Of a stretch of 45,470 nt of DNA, positions 15,819 to 24,813 are shown in pieces. Where the stretch lies: assembly GCA_030525825.1 (NCBI GenBank), contig JAUNDZ010000016.1, positions 1-45,470 on the forward strand. Direction: 5' to 3'. Under the pieces are notes generated by a model. That model saw nothing but the letters and a program-made list of their open reading frames with translations, was not told the origin of the DNA and did no database searches. How positions within the stretch are numbered: position 1 is the first letter of the stretch; every line of letters begins with the position of its first letter. The DNA is from Moraxella sp. (lineage in GTDB: Bacteria; Pseudomonadota; Gammaproteobacteria; Pseudomonadales; Moraxellaceae). The translations under genes and the position numbers were made by a program.

Positions 15819-16769
15819 TTAACTGCTTGCATGAGCCTTAACAAACTCATCCACCTGCGTGCATAAAATCTGCCACAGTCGTGCCTGAGCATCCAGACTG
15901 CCCCACGCATTGTGTGGGGTAAAGAAGGCTCGTGGATGGTCTTTTAGGGCAAGTAGTGGGTCATCATCGGCAAAGGGTTCTGCTTCAAAGACATCAGAGC
16001 CATAGCCAAGTATCTGCCCTTGTGCCAATGCCTGTGCGACAGCATGGCTATCGACCACACCGCCACGAGCGACATTGATGATGGCAGGTCGCTTTTTCAT
16101 CAAGGCGATGGCATCTTTATTGATAAGGTGTGCCGTCTGGTCGGTCAAAGGACAATGCAGGCTAATCACATCAGCTACCGCTAATATCTCTTCAAATGTG
16201 GTGTAATTATCGTTTCTTGGTGGTTGGTTGCGGCGTTCGGCAAACAGCACATTCATGCCAAATGCCTTGGCGATGCGAGCGACATTCTGCCCGATATTGC
16301 CACCACCGACGATGCCTAAGGTCTTTCCTGACAAATCGATAATCGGCTCGCCAATCAAACAAAACCGTCCATCTGTCTGCCAAGTGCCATCGGTCGCCTG
16401 TTTGTGATAAACTTTGGCGGCTCGCATGACATTGAGCATGAGCATAAAGGTATGCTCTGGCACGCTGACGGTCGAGTAGCCTGCGACATTTCGCCATGCC
16501 ACGCCTTTGTCATCACATGCGTTGGTGTCGATGTTGTTGATGCCTGTAGCGGTTACATGGATGAGTTTGAGTTTGGGTAGGTTTTTTATGATGTCTGCGG
16601 TTAGATTGACTTTGTTGGTAATGATGATGTCGGCATCTTTGCAGCGTTCTATGATGGTGGCTGCATCGTTGGGCGTGCTGTCGTAGCGGACATACTCGCT
16701 GATGGATGCAGGTAGGGATAAGTCGGTCTGTGCTGAAAAAGTGCTGGTGTCTAAAAATACAGCTTTCAT
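15819..16769 (-). CDS. D-2-hydroxyacid dehydrogenase (glycerate dehydrogenase-like)
   Basis: A 316-residue NAD(P)-dependent D-isomer 2-hydroxyacid dehydrogenase. It has the Rossmann loop GIVGGGNIGQNVARIAKAFG (about 150-169), the HCPLTDQTAHLI motif, the catalytic arginine in NVARGGVVD, the glutamate in DVFEAEPF and the catalytic histidine in TPHNAWGS. The family includes hydroxypyruvate reductase, lactate and phosphoglycerate dehydrogenases. The overall sequence is most like glycerate/hydroxypyruvate reductases. It is flanked by divergent rapA and by metN on the same strand, with separate promoters likely. The exact substrate cannot be assigned from sequence. Confidence 0.85.
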   Translation of the reverse strand: MKAVFLDTSTFSAQTDLSLPASISEYVRYDSTPNDAATIIERCKDADIIITNKVNLTADIIKNLPKLKLIHVTATGINNIDTNACDDKGVAWRNVAGYSTVSVPEHTFMLMLNVMRAAKVYHKQATDGTWQTDGRFCLIGEPIIDLSGKTLGIVGGGNIGQNVARIAKAFGMNVLFAERRNQPPRNDNYTTFEEILAVADVISLHCPLTDQTAHLINKDAIALMKKRPAIINVARGGVVDSHAVAQALAQGQILGYGSDVFEAEPFADDDPLLALKDHPRAFFTPHNAWGSLDAQARLWQILCTQVDEFVKAHASS

Positions 16770-17030
16770 GGGCGTGCCTTAGCAATAAATATCAAATACA
16801 ATGTTCATCATAAATCAATTCTGCCATCATATCGCACAATCTGCCAAATATCAAACAAAGTAAGCCACCCTGATGATGAGCTAAGGGAAAAAGTACATCA
16901 CTTGAAATTAAGGGAGCTGCCATCATCAAAAAAACAAAGTGCCAAATGCACGATTTTTTAGTAAAATAATCTGTTTGAATAACAATAATCCAATTTAATC
17001 CAATTTTGCATTAACCTTTAAGAGTATTGT

Positions 17031-19892
17031 ATGAGTCAATTCGCCATCGGTCAGCGTTATCTGTCGGATTCTGAAAGTAATCTTGGGCTTGGGGTCGTCA
17101 TTGATGTTAATGAACGCCATGTGTCGGTGCTGTTTCCGCAGTCCGAAGAAACTCGTGTCTATGCCAAAGCGTCCGCCTTGTTGTCTCGTGTGGTGTTTTG
17201 TGCTGGCGATACGGTCAGCGACCAAGATGGCAATCAGTATGTGGTGGCACATTGCGAAGATGTCTCTGGGGTTATGCGTTATCATCTGACCTGTGGCAAA
17301 TCGCTCATGGAGACTCGTCTGGCAGCGAACATCACACTCGCCAAGCCGCTCGAGCGACTTTTGGCAGGTCGCATCGAAAATGGCGAATGGTATGACTTAC
17401 GCCAAGATGCTCTAAAACTACAAGCCATGCTGTCTCGCCACCCTTTGCGTGGTCTGATGGGGGCTCGTGTGGACATCATTCGCCATCAGCTGTACATCGC
17501 TCACGAAGTCGGCAAACGCCTAGCTCCCCGTGTGCTACTGGCGGATGAAGTGGGGCTGGGCAAGACCATCGAAGCAGGACTTATCATCCATCAGCAAATC
17601 ACCACAGCTAAGGCAAACCGTGTACTTATCTTGGTGCCTGACAGCCTGCAATACCAATGGATGATTGAGCTAAAACGCCGCTTTAATTTGGATTTTTCGA
17701 TTTTTGATTTGGTGCGTACCGCATCGATTAAAGAGCATAATCCTGACCAAAATGTCTTTACCACCGAGCAGTTCATCATCGCAGGCATTGACCTGCTATT
17801 AGACCATCATGACCTGTACGAGCAGGCATTTGCCGCAGGTTTTGATTTGCTCGTTGTGGATGAAGCACATCACTTGCAGTGGGATAATGAGCAAGGCGGC
17901 AATGATAAATATGAGCTGGTGGCAGACTTTGCTGCCCACACCAAAGGCGTACTGCTACTGACCGCCACGCCAGAGCAGCTGGGCGTAGAGAGTCATTTTG
18001 CTCGTCTAAGACTGCTTGACCCACATCGTTTTGATGACCTAGATGACTTCATCGCATCGCAAGAAGCCTTTGCCGATGTGGCGATGGTGGCGAACCTGCT
18101 CATCGAAGGCAAGGCGTTATCCGATAAACAAATTACGGCGGTTGCAGGGCTGCTTGGCTTTGAAGCTGCTCAGCTTGCCGACATCAATGATAATGACAAA
18201 CTTCGCACCCACATCATCAATGAGCTACTTGACCGTCATGGCACAGGTCGAGTGCTGTTTCGTAACACTCGTGATAGCGTGCAGGGGTTTTATGGGCGTA
18301 CTAGCATCCCTTATCCGCTGCCTTTGCCAAAAGCTTGGCAAGGCACGCATTATACACACGGTAAGTTGCGTGAGCAGCTGTGGGGCGAAGAGAATTATCC
18401 AGATGGCTCTTGGCTTGAAACCGACCCACGAGTCAGTTGGCTGATTGGTCTATTAAAAGAAAACCTTCGCCACAAAAAAGTACTGCTCATCGCCAGAAGT
18501 GGGGCGACGGTCGAGAGCTTAGAAGCGGTATTGCGACTGCACGCAGGCATTCGCACGGCGATTTTTACTGAGCAGATGAGTCTTTTGGAGCGAGACCAAG
18601 CGGCGGCGTATTTTGCCGATGCAGATGGGGCTCAGATTTTGCTGTGTTCGGAGATTGGCTCAGAAGGGCGTAATTTTCAGTTTGCTCAAGACTTGGTGCT
18701 GTTTGATTTGCCTGCCAATCCTGACACGCTAGAGCAGCGTATCGGTCGTCTTGACCGCATTGGGCAGATTGCTAAGATTAATTTGCATGTACCGTTTGTG
18801 GCAGGCACCGCCCAAGAACGCCTGTACAACTGGTATGATGGGGCGTTGAACATCTTTAATCAAATCAGCCCAACCGCTCAGACCGTACAAGAGCATTTCA
18901 TCGCCGAGCTAAAACCGCTGCTTGAAGGCGAAGACAATGAGACGAACCGTGAAGCACTTGCCCAGCTCATCGCCCAAGGTTCACTGCTGCGTAGCGAGCT
19001 AGAAGAAGAGCTGCAAGCAGGCAGAGACAGACTGCTAGAATACAACTCATGCCGTCCAAATGTCGCATCTCGCATCGCACAGGCGATGACAGAGCTGGAC
19101 GAAGCGAAGTTACTGCCGATGTTCCTTGATCGCTATTTTGAAGCGGTGAATATTGATTATAGTATCCAGCGTGATGATTCGTGGGTGGTGCATCCGATTG
19201 ACAGTCAAGAGGCGGACATCGAGGGCATTGAGTCTTTGCCATTTGGTGAAGACGGCATGACCTTGACCTTTAATCGTAAGCAAGCGTTGGCTCGTGAGGA
19301 CATGGATTATATGACTTATGAGCATCCGCTGATGATCAGCATTCTTGAGCTCATCACGACAGGCACTTTTGGTAATACGCAAGTCGCCCTGCTAAAATCT
19401 GCCGCCATGCCACAGGGCATGATTTTGGTGGAGAGTCATTTTCGTGTTGAAGCGGTCGCTCCCAAGCATCTAAATCTGTCTGCTTATCTGCCGCAGCAGG
19501 TGCTTAGAGTATTTTTGACCGAGCGGGGCGATGATTTGACTGCTGTCGCCACGCCAGAGAAAATCACACCGCTCATCGAGCGACTGGACAAATCCCGAGC
19601 CAGACAAGTCATCAAGGCACGCACTGCCGTCATCGAGACGCAGGCGAATCATGCCAAACAAATCGCCCAAAGTCAGCTTGACCGCATTGCCAAAGAGAGC
19701 GTCGCAGGCTATCAAGAATACCTAAATAAAGAAATCGGTCGCCTACAACGACTGCAACAAATCAACCCCAATGTTCGAGATGATGAGATTTTGGCATTAC
19801 AAAAGATGCTGTCTCAGGGCGTTGAAGCATTAAGCAACCTATCGCTGGTGCCTGACAGCATTCGTGTCTTGGTGTGTGTTAAGCCAAGCTAA
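17031..19892 (+). CDS. rapA: RNA polymerase-associated ATPase RapA (HepA)
   Basis: A Swi2/Snf2-family ATPase that binds RNA polymerase and recycles it after transcription. The 953-residue product opens with the Tudor-like N-terminal region (FAIGQRYLSDSESNLGLGVV). It has motif I LLADEVGLGKTIEAGL (about 169-184) and the DEAH box at about 277-280. Motif III is LLLTATPEQLG and motif VI LEQRIGRLDRIGQ lies in the second RecA lobe, followed by the long C-terminal RapA domain. Length matches E. coli RapA (968). Two genes on the same strand follow closely, suggesting an operon with comM. Confidence 0.96.
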   Translation: MSQFAIGQRYLSDSESNLGLGVVIDVNERHVSVLFPQSEETRVYAKASALLSRVVFCAGDTVSDQDGNQYVVAHCEDVSGVMRYHLTCGKSLMETRLAANITLAKPLERLLAGRIENGEWYDLRQDALKLQAMLSRHPLRGLMGARVDIIRHQLYIAHEVGKRLAPRVLLADEVGLGKTIEAGLIIHQQITTAKANRVLILVPDSLQYQWMIELKRRFNLDFSIFDLVRTASIKEHNPDQNVFTTEQFIIAGIDLLLDHHDLYEQAFAAGFDLLVVDEAHHLQWDNEQGGNDKYELVADFAAHTKGVLLLTATPEQLGVESHFARLRLLDPHRFDDLDDFIASQEAFADVAMVANLLIEGKALSDKQITAVAGLLGFEAAQLADINDNDKLRTHIINELLDRHGTGRVLFRNTRDSVQGFYGRTSIPYPLPLPKAWQGTHYTHGKLREQLWGEENYPDGSWLETDPRVSWLIGLLKENLRHKKVLLIARSGATVESLEAVLRLHAGIRTAIFTEQMSLLERDQAAAYFADADGAQILLCSEIGSEGRNFQFAQDLVLFDLPANPDTLEQRIGRLDRIGQIAKINLHVPFVAGTAQERLYNWYDGALNIFNQISPTAQTVQEHFIAELKPLLEGEDNETNREALAQLIAQGSLLRSELEEELQAGRDRLLEYNSCRPNVASRIAQAMTELDEAKLLPMFLDRYFEAVNIDYSIQRDDSWVVHPIDSQEADIEGIESLPFGEDGMTLTFNRKQALAREDMDYMTYEHPLMISILELITTGTFGNTQVALLKSAAMPQGMILVESHFRVEAVAPKHLNLSAYLPQQVLRVFLTERGDDLTAVATPEKITPLIERLDKSRARQVIKARTAVIETQANHAKQIAQSQLDRIAKESVAGYQEYLNKEIGRLQRLQQINPNVRDDEILALQKMLSQGVEALSNLSLVPDSIRVLVCVKPS

Positions 19893-19917
19893 TCACTCAT
19901 TTTAACTAGGAACTATC

Positions 19918-20271
19918 ATGCCACATTTAACCATAGAAATCAGCCAAGGCGTGCAGGTCGATGAGACCAAGTTGTTATCGTATCTCAATCAAGCATTGTT
20001 TGCCACTGGCGAGTTTAAAGAATCCAAAGACATCAAAAGTCGCATCCATCGCACCGGCACCAGCTTGATTGGGCTTGGGGCTGATGATGGTGTGCGGTTC
20101 ATCTCGGCACGCCTTGCTATCATGGCAGGACGCAGCGACAAGACCAAGCATGAGCTGGTCGCTTTGGTGCTAAAAGAACTACAAGAAGTGGTGGCTTTGG
20201 ACAACGCCCAAGTGCAATACACGGTGGATTTACAAGAGCTGTCGCCGTATTATCAAAAAACCATCGCTTAG
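19918..20271 (+). CDS. 5-carboxymethyl-2-hydroxymuconate isomerase (CHMI) family protein
   Basis: A 117-residue protein of the tautomerase superfamily. It starts MPHLTIEIS, so the catalytic Pro would be exposed as the N-terminus after methionine removal. GTSLIGLGADDGVRFISARLAIMAGRSDKTK matches the core of the CHMI family. HpaF-type enzymes act in homoprotocatechuate degradation. No other pathway gene is nearby, so the actual role here is uncertain and may be unrelated to aromatic catabolism. It lies 25 bases after rapA with an AGGA ribosome site and precedes comM. Confidence 0.82.
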   Translation: MPHLTIEISQGVQVDETKLLSYLNQALFATGEFKESKDIKSRIHRTGTSLIGLGADDGVRFISARLAIMAGRSDKTKHELVALVLKELQEVVALDNAQVQYTVDLQELSPYYQKTIA

Positions 20272-20294
20272 CCATCTACCACCCACCTGCCACG

Positions 20295-20320
20295 ACCGCC
20301 ATTGATGGATGAATGGCGGT
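20295..20320 (+). other. Intercistronic hairpin between the CHMI gene and comM
   Basis: ACCGCCAT (20295-20302) and ATGGCGGT (20313-20320) form a perfect eight-pair stem. No T tract follows, so it is more likely an mRNA-stability or partial-termination element than a full terminator. Confidence 0.5.
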
Positions 20321-20357
20321 TGCTCATCTCATACACACATCCAACTAAGGGAATCTG

Positions 20358-21866
20358 ATGTCATTTGCTCAAGTTTTTACTCGTTCGGTTGTCGGTCTGC
20401 ACGCATCATCGGTGATGGTGGAAGTGCATCTGTCGCAGGGCATGCCTGCCTTGACCATTGTGGGGCTGGCAGAAGCGGCGGTGCGTGAGAGTAAAGACCG
20501 TGTGCGTTCGGCACTCATCAACAGCGATTTTGATTTTCCCAGTCGTCGCCTGACGATTAACCTTGCCCCTGCCGATTTGCCAAAAGACGGCTCACGGCTT
20601 GATTTGCCGATTGCCATTGGCATTTTGGCAGCCAGTGGTCAGCTGGATGAGCGGATTTTGGGCGAGTTTGAATTTGTGGGGGAGCTTGCTCTAAATGGCG
20701 AACTTCGTCCCATCTCTGGGGCGTTGGCGATTGCCCTTGCCATCTCTCAGATGGATAAACCAAGAACACTCATCGTCCCAAAAGCCAATGCAGATGAAGC
20801 CGCCAGAGTGTCTGGCGTTACGGTGCTTGGGGCGGACAGCTTGCAGGCGGTGTGCCGTCATTTGGATGTTGTGAGTGGCATAAGTCGTGAGCAGGGCGAT
20901 TTAATCACGCCGACCGTCGTGCAAGCAGGCGAGAGCGAAACGATATATCCGCTGGATTTGGCGGATGTGAAAGGTCAGCACCACGCACGCAGGGCATTGG
21001 AAGTGGCGGCAGCGGGCGGACATTCGTTGATGTTTAAAGGTCCACCAGGTTCGGGCAAGACCTTGATGGCAAGCCGATTGCCCAGCATTTTACCGCCTTT
21101 GATGGACAGTGATGCCCTAGAAGTAGCGAGCGTGTATTCGGTGGCAGGCGTGGCGTGTGATTATGGCGTGCGCCCATTTCGTCAGGTGCATCACACGGTC
21201 TCGGGTGTGGCGTTGGTCGGTGGTGGCTCACGACCAAAACCGGGCGAGATTTCGCTGGCTCATAAAGGCGTGCTGTTCTTAGATGAGCTGCCAGAGTTTG
21301 ACAAAAAAGTCCTAGAAGTGCTCAGACAGCCCATCGAATCCAAAGAAATTATCATCAGTCGTGCCAACAGTCAGGTGGCGTTCCCCGCTGATTTTCAGCT
21401 CATCGCCGCCATGAACCCTTGTCCGTGTGGCTATCATGGCGATGGCACGAACCGCTGCCATTGCAAGAGCGAGCAGGTACGCCGCTATCAAGACAAGGTG
21501 TCAGGACCGCTGCTTGACCGCATAGATTTGCACATTCATGTGCCAGCTTTGCCACTAGACGACCTACAAAATGCCCCTGTGGGCGAAAGCTCGGCAGATG
21601 TCAGAGCTCGTGTGGTGGCAGCTCATCAAAGACAGCTTGACAGACAAGGCAAACTCAACAGCCAGCTGCTGCCCAGCGAGATAGACCGCTTTATCCGCTT
21701 GGGCGAGTCAGAGCAGCTCTTGATTAAGACTACCCAAGCCAGATTGAACCTATCTGCTCGCAGCTATCATCGCATACTAAAAGTGGCACGCACTTTGGCG
21801 GATTTGGCAGGTGCTGATGAGATTGGTACGGCTCATGTGGCAGAAGCGTTGAGCTATCGTGGTTGA
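20358..21866 (+). CDS. comM: Competence-related AAA+ helicase ComM (YifB/Mg-chelatase-like)
   Basis: ComM is a hexameric AAA+ helicase that drives branch migration during integration of DNA taken up by natural transformation. The 502-residue product has the N-terminal Lon-like/ChlI domain (VGLHASSVMVEVHLSQGMPALTIVGL), Walker A GPPGSGKT, Walker B GVLFLDELPEF, a zinc-like cysteine cluster NPCPCGYHG...CHC and the C-terminal ChlI helical domain with LSARSYHRILKVARTLADL. AAGGGA lies just upstream of the ATG. Its presence fits the natural competence known in Moraxellaceae. Confidence 0.95.
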   Translation: MSFAQVFTRSVVGLHASSVMVEVHLSQGMPALTIVGLAEAAVRESKDRVRSALINSDFDFPSRRLTINLAPADLPKDGSRLDLPIAIGILAASGQLDERILGEFEFVGELALNGELRPISGALAIALAISQMDKPRTLIVPKANADEAARVSGVTVLGADSLQAVCRHLDVVSGISREQGDLITPTVVQAGESETIYPLDLADVKGQHHARRALEVAAAGGHSLMFKGPPGSGKTLMASRLPSILPPLMDSDALEVASVYSVAGVACDYGVRPFRQVHHTVSGVALVGGGSRPKPGEISLAHKGVLFLDELPEFDKKVLEVLRQPIESKEIIISRANSQVAFPADFQLIAAMNPCPCGYHGDGTNRCHCKSEQVRRYQDKVSGPLLDRIDLHIHVPALPLDDLQNAPVGESSADVRARVVAAHQRQLDRQGKLNSQLLPSEIDRFIRLGESEQLLIKTTQARLNLSARSYHRILKVARTLADLAGADEIGTAHVAEALSYRG

Positions 21867-21937
21867 CAAATGAGCGTTTTTTATTATGTTGCTAGACCCT
21901 ATTGTGGTTGATGGTTATGATTGTATAGGGGAGCATT

Positions 21938-22444
21938 ATGAAAAAATTTAAACTAATCGCCTTAATCGGTACATTCGCCTTATCCATTGGCACAGCTCAT
22001 GCTGGTGCTTATGAACACACCAATGTCAAAAAACACTGCGTCATCATCAAAAATGGCAAAGTCGTCAAGCAGCAGACCTGCACAGCAGACGGCTATGAAC
22101 ACGCTGGGGCTGGCTATGGCGGTGGTTTTGGTTGGAATTTCAAGCCAATCAAAGGCTATGGGGCAATCAGCATTGAAGGAGGTGTGTCGCTAAAACAAGA
22201 TAGCAGGGGCAACCCCATCACCGATCGGGAGGGTAATAGCATCATTAATGAAGAGTGGCTTGACCTAAATGGCAAACCTGCCATCAATCGTTATCGCTTC
22301 CCCAAGACCTTCAAGGCATTCACCAAAGCAGATGAACAAAAGTGGTACAACGGCACATTAAAAGACGCCAAAGGCAACGAGATTGACCCTTATCAGTGCT
22401 ATTATCACAAGAAAAATCCAAAATACGAATTTTGCCATCGATAA
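21938..22444 (+). CDS. Secreted protein of unknown function
   Basis: A 168-residue product with a clear Sec signal peptide: a KKFK head, a hydrophobic core, and probable cleavage after AHA near residue 22. The mature part has four cysteines in two pairs (HCVIIKNGKVVKQQTC and QCYYHKKNPKYEFC), a Gly/Tyr-rich patch (AGAGYGGGFGWNF) and many Lys and Tyr residues. GGGGAG precedes the ATG closely. It lies alone between comM and a terminator. No known domain is recognised. A periplasmic or surface protein with disulfides is all that can be inferred. Confidence 0.7.
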   Translation: MKKFKLIALIGTFALSIGTAHAGAYEHTNVKKHCVIIKNGKVVKQQTCTADGYEHAGAGYGGGFGWNFKPIKGYGAISIEGGVSLKQDSRGNPITDREGNSIINEEWLDLNGKPAINRYRFPKTFKAFTKADEQKWYNGTLKDAKGNEIDPYQCYYHKKNPKYEFCHR

Positions 22445-22451
22445 TCCATCA

Positions 22452-22479
22452 AAAAACTCGCCCAAGTTGGCGAGTTTTT
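22452..22479. terminator. Terminator between the secreted protein gene and gph
   Basis: An 11-bp perfect inverted repeat (22452-22462 and 22469-22479) with a six-base loop, flanked by A5 and T5. It sits between converging genes and can serve both. Confidence 0.88.
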
Positions 22480-22519
22480 ATCGGTTGTTATGAACCATTT
22501 GAACCAATTTTTAATCATC

Positions 22520-23188
22520 TTAGTCAAGACGACTTAGGATAAAATCCACCAACGACCCAAAGTCATCAAACACCGCATCAGGCTGGCTGGTTGCTATCGG
22601 CTCGCCGTAGTTGTAGCCATAGCTTAGGGCGAGTGTCGTCATGCCTGCATTTTTACCTGCCAAGATGTCATTTTTTGAGTCGCCCACCATAACGGCATGG
22701 CAAGCATCCACGCCAAGCGTCTGGCAGATGTGGTGCAGCGGGGCAGGGTCGGGTTTTTTGGTGGGTAGGGTGTCGCCACCAACCACACAATCAAAAACAC
22801 CATCCCAACCCATGTTCGTCAATATCTGTGGCAAAAACTGGGCAGGCTTGTTGGTACAGATGGCAAGGCTTAGTCCTTGCTGTTTTAGGTGGTTTAGTCC
22901 CTGACTGACATTGGCATAAGGAGCTGTACCATCATGACAATCATGATAAGTCGTCAAAAACAGCTCATGAGCGTCATGCAACCTGTCGGCATCGATGCCT
23001 GCCCAATCGATGGCACGCTCCACCAGCTTTAAAGAGCCGTTGCCCACCCAAGTCCGCACCCGCTCGCTACCAGCAGGCGAGCCGCCTAAGGTGATTAAGG
23101 TCTTGTCGATGGCATCTGCCAAATCAGGCACGCTGTCAATGAGTGTGCCGTCTAGGTCAAAGATGATGAGTGATTTTGGGTTGGTCAT
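22520..23188 (-). CDS. gph: Phosphoglycolate phosphatase (HAD superfamily)
   Basis: A HAD hydrolase of about 222 residues that removes 2-phosphoglycolate, a product of oxidative DNA damage repair. Motif I is IIFDLDGTLIDS with the nucleophile Asp near residue 11, motif II is AICTNK, the lysine motif is GGDTLPTKKPDPAPL and motif IV is MVGDSKNDILAGKNAG. The helical cap between motifs I and II fits Gph. ATG 23188 (MTNPKSL) was chosen since motif I then lies at the usual distance from the start. The frame extends upstream without family support. Confidence 0.9.
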   Translation of the reverse strand: MTNPKSLIIFDLDGTLIDSVPDLADAIDKTLITLGGSPAGSERVRTWVGNGSLKLVERAIDWAGIDADRLHDAHELFLTTYHDCHDGTAPYANVSQGLNHLKQQGLSLAICTNKPAQFLPQILTNMGWDGVFDCVVGGDTLPTKKPDPAPLHHICQTLGVDACHAVMVGDSKNDILAGKNAGMTTLALSYGYNYGEPIATSQPDAVFDDFGSLVDFILSRLD

Positions 23189-23595
23189 GGCTGTCTCTTG
23201 GTGGTGGGCAGGTAAATCGGTCAAAAAAATCGACCAAAAACACAAAAAATCGTCATTTTGATGGTTTTGATTGCTTTTAATCATTGTAACATAAATCATT
23301 TTTTAAAAGAAAGTTGGCTTTTGCTGTAACAAATACACCCATCGATACCCAAAAACCGCCAGCCAAATGATAAACTTGACATCATCTTGGATAAATTTTA
23401 AAAAATAATCAGTAAAAACACGCTGATTTTTTCAAAAAACAAGCCAGATAAGCAAAAACGATCAAAAAATTCACCAAAATATGCGTAAATAATGTTACTC
23501 ATTTGGCTTTTTTGGATAAAAAAGGGCGATCTGATTGGAAATGCTAACAAAATATTGCAAAAACTGGGCGAATGTTGTTGAGATGGGGAAAATCT
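23189..23595. other. AT-rich intergenic stretch without a gene
   Basis: This stretch separates divergent gph and the outer membrane protein gene. Only short frames lacking ribosome sites or coding character occur. It probably holds the gph promoter, but no box stands out. No RNA gene or repeat was recognised. Confidence 0.5.
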
Positions 23596-23624
23596 TTGCA
23601 AAACTTTACATTTTACTCTATAAA
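23596..23624 (+). promoter_or_regulatory. Promoter of the outer membrane protein gene
   Basis: TTGCAA (23596-23601), a 17-base spacer and TATAAA (23619-23624). The predicted start near 23631 leaves a 5' leader of about 120 nt, as is common for highly expressed porin-like genes. Confidence 0.6.
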
Positions 23625-23750
23625 CACGCACAGTCATTAAGAAATATTTTGTTACTATAACTCCAACACCAAAGAGTACAGCTCTTAGCGGATTTTAAAC
23701 TGTAAAAACAACAAAGCAAGCGGTGCTTAACCACATTTAGGAGAAACCCT

Positions 23751-24299
23751 ATGAAAACTCTAAATAAAGCAATTCTAGCTCTAGGTGCATCATCAGTTCT
23801 AGCGATGAGTGCAAACGCTGCCATCACTTATGGTTCAGCAGCAGCAGGTCAGCCTTATGTTGGCGTAAAAGTTGGTCAAATTGATGGCGAAGTTGCTGGT
23901 ATCAGCGACAAAGCGACCGCTTACGGTGTTTATGGTGGTTATAACTTTGACCAAAATTTCGGTGTAGAAGCAGAATACATCGGTTCTGAAACCAAAGACA
24001 TCAGCGTTGGTGCTAGAAACTACGAATACGATGCCAAGACTTACGGTGCATACGGTACTTACCGCTACAACTTCAACAACACCCCAGCTTATGTCAAAGG
24101 TAAGCTAGGTGTTGCAAAAACTGAAGTTGAAGCAAAAGGCAAGAATGTTAGCCATACCGCATCAACCGATACAACTGGTCTGGCAGGTGGTGTAGCTGTT
24201 GGCTTTAATGCCACGCCAAATGTTGGTATCGAAGCAGGTTATAACTACCTAAGCTCAGATGCTAAGATGTGGGGCGTAGGTGCTCACCTAAAATTCTAA
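23751..24299 (+). CDS. Outer membrane beta-barrel protein (OmpA/Opa-like eight-stranded type)
   Basis: A 182-residue protein with a Sec signal cleaved after ANA (about residue 23). The mature part has alternating aromatic and hydrophobic beta strands: YVGVKVGQIDG, AYGVYGGYNFDQNFGVEAEYIG, YGAYGTYRYNF, AYVKGKLGVAKTEVEA, GLAGGVAVGFNATPNVGIEAGYNYL. It ends in a phenylalanine (AHLKF), the usual sorting signal for BAM-dependent insertion. This fits the OMP beta-barrel (PF13505-like) family. Specific function is unknown. AGGAG at 23739-23743 gives a strong ribosome site, and a terminator follows. Confidence 0.82.
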   Translation: MKTLNKAILALGASSVLAMSANAAITYGSAAAGQPYVGVKVGQIDGEVAGISDKATAYGVYGGYNFDQNFGVEAEYIGSETKDISVGARNYEYDAKTYGAYGTYRYNFNNTPAYVKGKLGVAKTEVEAKGKNVSHTASTDTTGLAGGVAVGFNATPNVGIEAGYNYLSSDAKMWGVGAHLKF

Positions 24300-24328
24300 T
24301 CTGATTGATAAACTGATTAGAAAAACAA

Positions 24329-24358
24329 AAAAACAGCCGTCATGCGATGGCTGTTTTT
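24329..24358 (+). terminator. Terminator of the outer membrane protein gene
   Basis: AAAAACAGCC (24329-24338) pairs with GGCTGTTTTT (24349-24358) around a ten-base loop. Confidence 0.85.
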
Positions 24359-24480
24359 GTTTGGCTTGCAGTGGGTAAATTTTCGCCCAATAAAACAAAT
24401 AGGGCGATAATTTGCGTAGTAAAAATTAAGTTCGATAAGCACTCACAAGCCATCACAACAATCGTTGATTTGATATAAAT

Positions 24481-24510
24481 AAAAGGCAGTATTGAATCAT
24501 ACTGCCTTTT
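24481..24510. terminator. Terminator of the minDE unit
   Basis: A perfect 12-bp inverted repeat (24481-24492 and 24499-24510) with a six-base loop, 25 bases past the minE stop on the minus strand, with T-rich sequence following in that direction. Confidence 0.82.
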
Positions 24511-24534
24511 ATAAAGCGTGAAATAATCATAAGA

Positions 24535-24810
24535 TTATTTGCGGTCAGGTAGGCTGATGCTCATTTCTAGCATGTCAATATCGTCTTCGTGATGATGATT
24601 GATATTGACATTGTTTAGCTGTACGCCATTGACATACTTATTCACCACTTCTAGAATCTCACGCTTCATCTGCTCGATGCGGTCGGCAGTTAGGCGAGTA
24701 TTTAGGCGGTCAGAGCTTGCTACGATGACCTTTAAGCGGTCTTTGGCGATGTCAGCACTGCTTGGCGTGTCATTGCCACCAAATAATGATGCCCAAAATC
24801 CTTTTTTCAT
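24535..24810 (-). CDS. minE: Cell division topological specificity factor MinE
   Basis: MinE stimulates the MinD ATPase and drives the pole-to-pole oscillation that keeps FtsZ rings at midcell. The 91-residue product has the family layout: an N-terminal membrane-targeting helix ([10 protein letters not shown]), the contact helix [16 protein letters not shown], and a C-terminal dimerisation domain with [13 protein letters not shown] and a terminal beta strand. It starts three bases after the minD stop, so translation is probably coupled. Confidence 0.95.
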   Translation of the reverse strand: MKKGFWASLFGGNDTPSSADIAKDRLKVIVASSDRLNTRLTADRIEQMKREILEVVNKYVNGVQLNNVNINHHHEDDIDMLEMSISLPDRK

Positions 24811-24813
24811 GAA

